A stretch of DNA of 64,000 nt from Cordilura impudica (Eukaryota; Arthropoda; Insecta; Diptera; Scathophagidae). The stretch covers positions 227,082,476-227,146,475 of the forward strand of contig OY821517.1 in the NCBI GenBank assembly GCA_963682025.1, given 5' to 3'. Both the position numbers and the translations under genes were made by a program. This document shows, piece by piece, positions 56,751 to 64,000 of the stretch. Positions within the stretch are counted from its first letter, which is position 1. Every line of letters starts with the position of its first letter. The notes beneath the pieces are model-generated. The model searched no databases and was not told the DNA's origin. It saw only the letters and a list, made by a program, of their open reading frames with translations.

Positions 56751-58449
56751 CATTATATCCAAGGATACATGGAAAACCATTCGAGATATTGGTATTGGCA
56801 AAAATAATAAAAATGAAACCTGCCCAATTGATGCAAACGAACTTAATAGCATTTTCACTTATCTTCCGACGACAATAGTGAACAGTACAGATTCGAACAA
56901 CAATATTATGAATAATAGCTCCTCTTTTGAAGAAACTGCATTCGAGTTTTCTTGTGTTAGTCAGTTTGATGTATTATCCAGTATTTCATTAATAAAATCA
57001 AACGCCGTGGGTTTCGATAACTTACATCCCAAGTTTATCAAGATCATTTTGCCATTAATATTGCCTTATATAACACACCTATTTAACACCATTATTACAT
57101 CAAGTTCTTTCCCTACTAAATGGAAATATGCAAAAATAATACCTATTCCAAAATCGAAAACGGAGTATCGCCCAAAAGCTATATTAAGCTTTCTATCAAA
57201 AGTAATGGAAAAACTACTACATCTACAAATGAGCAATTATATAAACGAAAATCAACTAATGTCTGACAAGCAGTCCGGATTTCGTTCTGACCACAGTTGC
57301 ACTACAGCTTTGGTTAATGTAACCGAGAACATAAGACGTGAACTTGATTGTGGTAACATAAACTTTTTGGCACTTCTCGACCATTCAAAGGCGTTCGATA
57401 CAGTAAACCATCAAACACTATGTATGAAGCTAAAACACTTTTTTAACTTTTCATCCACTTCTACGCAGCTTTTAAATTCATACCTCACAAATCGGACTCA
57501 ATCTGTATACGTTAGTAATTCGACCTCGAGACCTGTAACACTCACGAGAGGCGTACCTCAAGGATCGATTCTGGGTCCACTTCTTTTTTCCATCTATGCC
57601 AATTATTTGCCACAACAACTATCTCACTGCAAAATACACATGTATGCGGACGACGTTCAGCTGTATCTGAGTAGTCCAGTAAGCTCCATAGAAGAAAATG
57701 CTGAAAAGTTAAACTATGACCTTAATAAAATACATTTTTGGGCCACTGCAAATGGACTTTGTCTCAACCCGCATAAATCAAAATGTTTGATTATTCATAA
57801 GAAAACTTTTCAGCCTGTTCTTGAACATGATATACTAATAAACCATCAGAAAATCGAGATTGTAAAAAAGGTAAAAAATCTTGGCATAGTTTTCAATAAC
57901 AACTTGACTTGGTCAAGCCACGTAGATACACTTGTGGTTCAAACGTATATAAAGCTAAGATCGCTTTGGGTAACTCAGTATTTTACGCCGTTAAGAGTAA
58001 GACATCTTTTTGCAAAGGCATACTTAATTCCTGGTCTACTTTATGGCTGTGAACTTTTTGGCAACTGCGACTACGCCAGCAAGAAAAAACTAAATATTTT
58101 GTACAACAATATTGTTAGATATGTTTATGGACTGAAGAAACGTGATAGCGTTTCGACTTTCTCAAAAAGTCTATATGGAGTCTCATTCGATAACCTTATT
58201 AATATAAGGGTTTTAATGTTTTTGCATAAAATTATTTACACTGAGAAACCCCTATATCTTTATGATCAAATACAGTTTGCTAGATCCAGAAGGGGCAAAA
58301 AACTTATTATCTCTATGCGTCGATGCCTTGTGTCAGAATGGCAATTTTTCATAAACGCTACACGTCTTTGGAATGCAATTCCACACAACCAACAATTAGT
58401 TAGCAACGCGATACATTTTAAGAAATTTTTGTTTAGTTACTTTGCTTAA
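56323..58449 (+). CDS. Chimeric 708-codon ORF: gypsy RT/RNase H joined to LINE RT
   Basis: One uninterrupted frame. Residues 1-145 are the end of the 17.6-like RT and the first third of its RNase H. About residue 147 on is a 5'-truncated LINE ORF2 RT: GFDNLHPKFIKIILP, QSGFRSDHSCTTAL, LLDHSKAFDTVNH, GVPQGSILGPLLFSIYA, the catalytic YADDVQLY, then thumb and C-terminal regions to the TAA. The fusion arose by in-frame LINE insertion. There is no evidence it is expressed or selected. The start ATG at 56323 is internal to the gypsy pol, so it may not be a real start. Confidence 0.85.
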   Translation: MKRETEFLGHLITVKGIKRNPKTVEAIDKILLPTNQKKIKSFLRKTGYYRRFIKDYSKVAYPLVKYLKKNVRINLKDEENRRAFEKLKLLIKSDPILVHPDYTREFTVFTDASNFALGAALMQSGRIIYYASRSINSHEKNHSIISKDTWKTIRDIGIGKNNKNETCPIDANELNSIFTYLPTTIVNSTDSNNNIMNNSSSFEETAFEFSCVSQFDVLSSISLIKSNAVGFDNLHPKFIKIILPLILPYITHLFNTIITSSSFPTKWKYAKIIPIPKSKTEYRPKAILSFLSKVMEKLLHLQMSNYINENQLMSDKQSGFRSDHSCTTALVNVTENIRRELDCGNINFLALLDHSKAFDTVNHQTLCMKLKHFFNFSSTSTQLLNSYLTNRTQSVYVSNSTSRPVTLTRGVPQGSILGPLLFSIYANYLPQQLSHCKIHMYADDVQLYLSSPVSSIEENAEKLNYDLNKIHFWATANGLCLNPHKSKCLIIHKKTFQPVLEHDILINHQKIEIVKKVKNLGIVFNNNLTWSSHVDTLVVQTYIKLRSLWVTQYFTPLRVRHLFAKAYLIPGLLYGCELFGNCDYASKKKLNILYNNIVRYVYGLKKRDSVSTFSKSLYGVSFDNLINIRVLMFLHKIIYTEKPLYLYDQIQFARSRRGKKLIISMRRCLVSEWQFFINATRLWNAIPHNQQLVSNAIHFKKFLFSYFA

Positions 58450-58668
58450 ATATATTTAATTTTCATTTTTTTAAATTCATGAATTATAATAATTTCTTGT
58501 ATTTATTTTACTTTATTTTAAATAAGTTATAATTTTTTTTTTTTTATTGTATTTTAATTTTGTGGCGAATTTTTGAACGATGAAAATCCTGTACTTTAAT
58601 TATAGGACATGTCTTGTTGTACAGGAAATTAATAAAGAAATAATAATAATAATAATATTAATAATAAT
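56757..58668 (+). mobile_element. 5'-truncated LINE inserted in the 17.6-like RNase H
   Basis: The left edge follows gypsy codons ...SHEKNHSII. The right edge precedes ...IEKELLAIAWATKY, the expected continuation, so the insertion site is clear. It ends with a 3' UTR and a (TAA/AATAAT)n tail, typical of I-like LINEs rather than a poly(A). It contains the RT but no endonuclease. The RT frame is intact, so insertion is probably fairly recent. Confidence 0.88.
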
Positions 58669-58672
58669 ATAG
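58633..58672 (+). repeat. (TAA)n-like LINE tail
   Basis: AATAAT-type trinucleotide run closing the LINE, next to the gypsy sequence 'agagaaagaactc'. Confidence 0.85.
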
Positions 58673-59130
58673 AGAAAGAACTCTTAGCTATAGCTTGGGC
58701 AACGAAATACCTTACCTTTTGGAAGGCGGTTCACGATAAAGACAGATCACAGACCTCTGGTATGGTTAAGTGATCTGAAAGAACCGAATTCGAAAGTCCA
58801 AAGATGGAAGATTAAATTGAATGAATTTGATTTTAATATAGATTATACAAGAGGCAAGACAATGTCTTTGCCGACGTCCTCAGTCAAATCGTTACAGAAC
58901 CAGATGAACATATGATCATCAATCTGAACGAATTGTTTGAGGATGATGTGGATTCAGTGCACAGTGCAGAAACTGACAGTACCGACTTCATAAAAATAAC
59001 TGAGAAACCTTTGAACGTGTTCAAGAACCAATTTATTTTGAAAAATACAGTGGGACAATCCTGCTATAAAAAATTATATTTAAAAGTAAAATCACAGAAA
59101 CCTCAAGTAGGCACAATGAAATAGCTAATT
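58673..59130 (+). pseudogene. RNase H end and linker of the 17.6-like element
   Basis: KELLAIAWATKYLTFWK, a frameshift, then YTRGK and ADVLS-like end of RNase H (about 58850-58890). The linker VHSAETDSTDFIKITEKPLNVFKNQFILK (58960-59045) is homologous to the linker in errantiviruses A and B. A roughly 200-bp loss follows before integrase. Confidence 0.75.
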
Positions 59131-59139
59131 TCGACATCT

Positions 59140-59800
59140 GGTATCCACAAAGAGGTGTGATATTTCAAACCAGTATTGAAAAACTTACAAAGTCTACAAC
59201 CGCACACCCCTTGACTGATTGAACATGGGTGTCGATCATTGATGCAATTTAATTACGGATTCAATACCTGGGGAAACCACAAACATTGGTGACAGACAAT
59301 GAATTAGATGCTGCTGCGGTAAAACTATTCTTGAAGGACCATGGGATTAATGTTCACTTCACAACAACGTTCAAAAAACAGGGAATTCGGATGTCGAACG
59401 ACTCCACTTGACATTAAACGAGCATACTAGATTGTTGAACGTTGACCCCAATAATAAAGAAGACCTGAACGATAAAGTGTTTAGAATTATAGTTGTTTAC
59501 AACAACACAATTCATTCAACTACGAAAAAGAAACCTATGGATGTCATTAATGACATGTTATCAAGAGAGGAGTTAGAAGATTTCTCCAAAAGACAGCATG
59601 AGGAAAAAGTGGTTAGGGTGAATGCTATTAACACCAAAGGGAAAAATAATAACGGTGGGTACTTTGAGAAAATTATAGAGTTGACAAGACGCAGCCTAAG
59701 TATTGAAAAGTTGCTTACTATAGAGTGGAAGGTAACCATTTGGTCTCTAGAGACAATAAACAATAAATTTAAAAAAGTATATAAAACTCAGGTTAAATGA
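59140..59800 (+). pseudogene. Integrase of the 17.6-like element
   Basis: Core with the second Asp in LVTDNELDAAAVKLF (59285-59330) and the Glu in DVERLHLTLNEH (59395-59420), separated by one frameshift near 59375. It continues as an open 130 codons through VYNNTIHSTTKKKP to the C-terminal domain ending KKVYKTQVK. The N-terminal zinc domain and first Asp are missing. Confidence 0.82.
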
Positions 59801-59825
59801 ATAAACTATTTTCAGAGCAACCGAA

Positions 59826-60053
59826 ATGAGGACAGCGCCGATGATATTGTTGTTGGGGGCCGCCCAGGCACTTCTACGGGTTAATAAAATTGACGGGAAC
59901 TCCGGCTATGCATTAATTCAGATAAGGAGGGTAGATATAGCTAGCGTAACAAACACGGTGTTACACATAATACACCCAACGGAAATTTTGAACATAGTAG
60001 ACCAAATGGAGAGAAACAAAGATGTAATGGACGTAGATAATAAAGAAATTTAA
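59826..60053 (+). pseudogene. Env N-terminal fragment of the 17.6-like element
   Basis: Starts MRTAPMILLLGAAQALL, a signal-peptide-like stretch 26 bp after the pol end, then IHPTEILNIVDQME, as in errantivirus Env. It stops after 75 codons and Penelope sequence begins soon after (about 60100), so the rest is lost. Confidence 0.6.
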
Positions 60054-60099
60054 AGACAGAAGTTAAATTCCTTATTATGATGTTAAGCTTCCTATGGTC

Positions 60100-60390
60100 G
60101 TCATAAGCAGGAATGATTAAAACAAATATGCTTTAATTTTATTTGCTATCTGCGACGTTTCGACACTGTGGTTGGTGTCCTCATCAGGCGTCTAATTTTA
60201 TTTAATAATAATTAAGATTACATATTAATTATCACTTTAACAAATTTGTGTGAATTTTTGTAAAATAATTGTTACCTTAATTTTTACATTTTAATTTTAT
60301 TTAACCATTTGGTAAACCATTTGTCATTGTGTACAATATTCAGTTCATTTCTCTGTTTGTTTCTCAAAGCTTCAAATTTCTTTCTGTAAT
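60100..60390 (-). pseudogene. Inverted, internally deleted Penelope piece
   Basis: 60301-60390 is the reverse complement of about 60731-60815 in the adjacent Penelope ORF (KKFEALRNKQRNELNIVHNDKW). It then joins 3' UTR-like AT-rich sequence and a hammerhead motif. Penelope elements often carry inverted partial copies at their 5' side; this fits that pattern. The two inverted segments can form a fold-back. Confidence 0.78.
60148..60192 (-). ncRNA. Hammerhead-ribozyme-like motif of the inverted Penelope piece
   Basis: On the minus strand: CTGATGA, one extra G, GACAC (stem II), loop, GTGTC, GAAAC, GTC, with the self-complementary ACGT as minimal stem III. Stem I is only 2 bp next to the core, then a loop and about 3 bp. 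The core is canonical except for the extra base after CTGATGA. Confidence 0.6.
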
Positions 60391-62775
60391 AGCAAATCAT
60401 CTATAACTTTCCTTATCAAATGCAGAAACACAGGTATAACACCAGATTTTTTAAAAAACTCCACAAAAAACGTACATACTATTTTTGAAACCAATCAAAA
60501 ATTGCCCAACAAAATTTACAGTTCCCTAGACAGTATTTTGGAAAATTTTCATAGGAAAATACTAAATTTAATCATAAAACAAAAACATGAAATTTCTAAA
60601 TGTAATGAAGCGACAATAGAACAAATAAAAACCAAAATTAACAATCATTTAACAGCAGTAGAACAAGAACAGTTTTGGACATATGGAAAAACAATATCCA
60701 AAAAAACAAATATAGAAATAAAAAATAAACACAGAAAGAAATTTGAAGCTTTGAGAAACAAACAGAGAAATGAACTGAATATTGTACACAATGACAAATG
60801 GTTTACCAATTTGACAAATACCGAAATACCCGAAGATATACATTGGCTACTCTCGTTGGGCCAAAAACATGCTATACCGACAGACAAAAAACAATTCCCC
60901 TTATTTAAACTAATTGCCGACGGAGAAGATTGTATTCAAACGCTAGAGGACAAGGAGGAACAAGAAGTAGCGAGAACTAAATTTACATCTATGCTAGAGA
61001 ATCATATAAACAAACAAAATCTAAGTAGGAGAGAGCGCTTTACATTAAACACAGTGGGTCAAACCAAAAATTTTTTGCACAAAAATAGAAATATTTTAAT
61101 ATTGAATGCCGACAAAGGGAATGTAACTGTTGCGATGGAAAAATCGGACTATGAAAGTAGAATGAATAAAATCCTGAATGATATGATGACGTATAGGAGG
61201 ATAAGCAAAGACCCTACATCATCATTACAGAGAACGAACAGTGAACTGGTCGATGAATTATATAGGTGCAATAGTATTTCTGTGATAGAGAAAAAGAGGC
61301 TTAAAAATGACGCGGCATTAGCACCCAGAATATATGGACTCCCAAAGATCCATATGGATGGATTCCCACTTAGACCAATCTGTGCATCAGTTAACTCACC
61401 GTCTAGTGGGTTATGTAAACTTTTGACTAACATACTGAAAAAGCTTACAGAAGATTCCGAATTTAATATAAGGGATGCTGTGCAATTTAGGAATAAGATT
61501 AATAATAGTAATATATATGACGACGAAACATTAATTTCATTTGACGTAATATCCTTATTCCCAGGTATACCAGTAGAATACGCAATCAATGTAATTAAGG
61601 ATAAATGGGAGGAAATAAAAAAGCACACAACAATACCCAAAGACTTATTTATAAAGATATAGAAATTCTGCATAAAAGACTCACGGTATTTTAAATATAA
61701 AGATAAATTATACACACGACACAAAGGTCTACCTATGGGATCACCAGCATCACCCATCGTAGCAGATATTGTTATGGAGGATCTTTTAAAAACCTGTATG
61801 GATAAAATGGAGGAAAAACCAAGACTTCTAACCAAATATGTTGACGACCTTTTTGGGATTGTAAAAACAAGTGCAATAAAAAAGACGTTAGACCAGTTGA
61901 ACAGTTTTCACGTACAAATTAAATTTACGGCTGAAGATGAGGATAAGGGAAAACTACCATACCTGGATACGTTAGTTATAAGGAAGGATGGAAAAATTAA
62001 AATAGACTGATATCAAAAACCCACATCATCTGGAAGAATAATTAATTTCTACTCATGCCAACCAAAAAGTATTATTATGAATACGGCCAACAACTTAATA
62101 AGCAGAGTACTTTCTATTAGCGATCCAGATTTTCATAGAAAGAACATAGTCAAACTAAAGGAAATACTTAAGAGAAATGCTTTTCCTACAAAAATTATTA
62201 ACAGCCTTTTTAAAAACCAGCAAAACCAGACAACTAGACGAGGTGAAACATCAAAAGTATACAAATCGATGACATATGTACCAATAATTTCGGAAAGAAT
62301 ATCAAAATCAAAATTATATAACACCGAAAAATTTAAAGTGGCATCAACGACCACAAACACATTAAGACAACTGTTTTCGAATACAAAAAGTAAACACGAA
62401 AAAATGGAAAATTCCAACGTAATTTATAAAATAAACTGCACTGGTGACGAGAACAACATATGGAAACAAGTATATGTTGGGACAACAAAAAACAAATTAA
62501 AAACAAGATTATCAGGACACAGATCGGATCTAAGAAATAGAAATAAATTATTGACACAAAAAACGGCACTCATGGCCCATTGTGCAGAATACAAACATTT
62601 ACCAAACTTGGATGACGTTGACATTTTATAAAGAGAGGATAAATATAACAAACGATACACACTTGAAATGTTACATATTATAAACATACCGAGAGAGAAC
62701 CGAATGAATTATAAAACCGACACCGATAATTGCGCTCAAAGCTATCGTCACATCATAAACAAAAAATTGATTTAG
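60391..62775 (+). pseudogene. Penelope-like RT + GIY-YIG ORF with three in-frame stops
   Basis: A single reading frame from 60391 to about 62775. N-terminal part SITFLIKCRNTGITPDF, then RT: ILNADKGNVTVAM, APRIYGLPKIH, LRPICASVNSPS, ISFDVISLFPGIPV (first catalytic Asp), GLPMGSPASPIVADI, catalytic KYVDDLFGIV, LPYLDTLV. C-terminal GIY-YIG nuclease: NVIYKINC, QVYVGTTKNKLKTRLSGH, HCAEYKH. Only TAG at 61660-61662, TGA at 62008-62010 and TAA at 62629-62631 interrupt it, with no frameshift. The 5' end is replaced by the inverted piece. Confidence 0.9.
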
Positions 62776-63180
62776 TGCAATATTGAATGTGTAAACGTTG
62801 TGACGTACATGTATTAAGTTAATTATTGTTACTCGTAGGTTTGTTTTTATTGCTCTTTGAGTTATATTATGTTAAAAATGTTTTTATGTTATATAAGTTA
62901 GTTTAAGTGCCTTTTGCACATATAAAAATTCATAAAATAAGTGCCTTTTGGTCACTTTGTATAAAATATAAAAAATAAAGATGAAAGCCTAGTGGCTTGT
63001 TTGAGTTCTGTAAATTAACTGACTATTTTATTCTTATATTTCTTTTAGCTTACACTGACACGAGTAGCAACGTAAGCACATAACTTAAAATATTTTAGTC
63101 TACAGCTAAAGAAGTGTCATATTGCGTTAAATAAACAAAATAATACAAAAATAAAATAAACAGAAATATAAAAGTATAAA
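62776..63180. other. Penelope 3' UTR and junction to the next element's LTR
   Basis: AT-rich. A hairpin 'aaagcctagtggctt' at about 62982-62996 lies in a faded hammerhead-like context (GATGA before, GTTTG after). From about 63050 the sequence is probably LTR of the minus-strand errantivirus; borders not resolved. Confidence 0.4.
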
Positions 63181-63183
63181 TTC

Positions 63184-63969
63184 TTAACTATTGTTAACTA
63201 TTCCCCCTTTTGAATGAAGGCCGTCCTCGGTCTTCCTAACGATCTCTTCCAATGATTTCTTGATGCGGTTCAATTCCCTTTTCTCTTTGATGTTTTTAAA
63301 TATTTTAAATGCGATGAAAAACATGCAAACTATTGTTATGAAAGCAGTGGTACTAAGAATAGGCCTCAACACAATATCTTTTTTTAGCTCCTGGAGATGT
63401 TCCAAGTTCTGGATATGCATTTCATGCAGGTAGGGTAGGCTCAATACGTGTTCATGTTCCATTACTTAAATTTTTTGGATATTTGCCAATTCTGGGGTTC
63501 AGCCAGTAACGCCATTTCGATTAACATATTTCGTAAAGTTGATGGTGACCTCATTTTCGAATAAAATAAGGTAAGTGCCCTGGATGTTTTGGGTTTCCAT
63601 CGCCTCGGTCACATTTGCTGTAACGTTATTCAAGATGATTATCCCATCATCTATTACTGATATTTTTTCGAGGAGGTCGAACTCCGTGTTACATTTAGCA
63701 GGTCCGCTGGACATTATTTGTTTCGCACATGTTTCCTTCATGTTTAGTTTGCAGAATGTTGATGAAATGGAAGGTCTGCATTCTTCTACAGCGATTATTT
63801 GGTTTCCGCATTTCGCCACTATGTTGCCCTCCTTGAAAGAAATGATTTTTTTATGATGGGAGACGGGGAATAAGCTAATTTTTTTGCAGGACTGTTTTGG
63901 CCTAGGAAACTTAATGATAAAACTTAATATTTCATTACTTTGTAAAATCTTAATGCTACTAACAACCAT
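63184..63969 (-). pseudogene. Env of an errantivirus, C-terminal half
   Basis: Two open pieces in different frames. 63969-63499 is ectodomain with conserved Cys residues, N-glycosylation sites and a GTYLILFENEVTINFT segment typical of 17.6/297-type Env. 63462-63184 holds the transmembrane anchor (TTAFITIVCMFFIAFKIF) and a Lys-rich cytoplasmic tail. A stop/frameshift lies near 63480. The rest of the element lies right of the window. Its strand is opposite to the 17.6-like element at 54-60 kb. Confidence 0.78.
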
Positions 63970-64000
63970 GACCTCTGAGACACTGGTCCCGGTAGAGTAA

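Noticed and set aside
62978..63006. A fourth hammerhead (GATGA-AAGCC...GGCTT-GTTTG) at the Penelope 3' side
   Set aside because: The stem is perfect, but CTGATGA and GAAA are both degraded and no stem I was found; at most a dead remnant.

Overview
This window is eukaryotic and AT-rich. It is almost entirely transposable-element sequence, as expected in a large intron or repeat-rich intergenic region of an insect. The element set (17.6/297-like errantiviruses with Env, BEL/Pao with Env, jockey/I-type LINEs, Penelope, Transib, a rosa-type mariner, Maverick/Polinton) and one exon of a sidestep-like immunoglobulin receptor (48311-48519) point to Diptera, probably a higher fly. The species cannot be fixed from this sequence. 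No bacterial features, rRNA genes, CRISPR arrays or complete host genes were seen.

Layout. 1-3.7 kb: a LINE on the minus strand, ORF1 intact and ORF2 open off the left edge. 4.2-7.9 kb: a decayed Transib (RAG1-like) transposase, split by an intact DD41D mariner at 5945-7250. 9.7-40.7 kb: a nested retroelement complex. Its unit is an errantivirus whose reverse transcriptase (RT) is interrupted by a BEL/Pao element with an F-type envelope. The unit occurs twice in tandem (from 9692 and from 16474). In the second unit the errantivirus is split by a 12.2-kb palindromic Maverick-like element (19456-31643), which has a 6-bp target duplication. The first unit still shows the empty site. The Maverick's arms carry a Penelope GIY-YIG fragment, a hammerhead-like RNA motif, a decayed hypothetical gene, a decayed pPolB fragment, microsatellites and long 7-mer arrays. 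A larger pPolB pseudogene lies in the centre.

40.7-41.9 kb: two copies of a 443-bp repeat with a tRNA-like head and a hammerhead-ribozyme-like motif, then another tRNA-like segment. 41.9-44.3 kb: a decayed Mag-like Ty3/gypsy element. 44.9-45.3 kb: a hAT transposase remnant. 46.2-52.5 kb: the least TE-dense part, with the host exon, a LINE fragment and a hAT MITE. 52.5-60.1 kb: a plus-strand 17.6-like element whose RNase H is interrupted by a 5'-truncated LINE. The insertion is in frame and gives a 708-codon ORF with parts of two unrelated polymerases. 60.1-62.8 kb: a Penelope-like element, nearly open, with an inverted partial copy at its 5' side that carries a hammerhead-like motif. 63.1-64 kb: the Env end of another errantivirus on the minus strand.

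Most genes are selfish-element genes in various stages of decay. They do not form a host pathway. The points of most interest are nested-insertion history, self-cleaving-RNA-like motifs, and the large palindrome.
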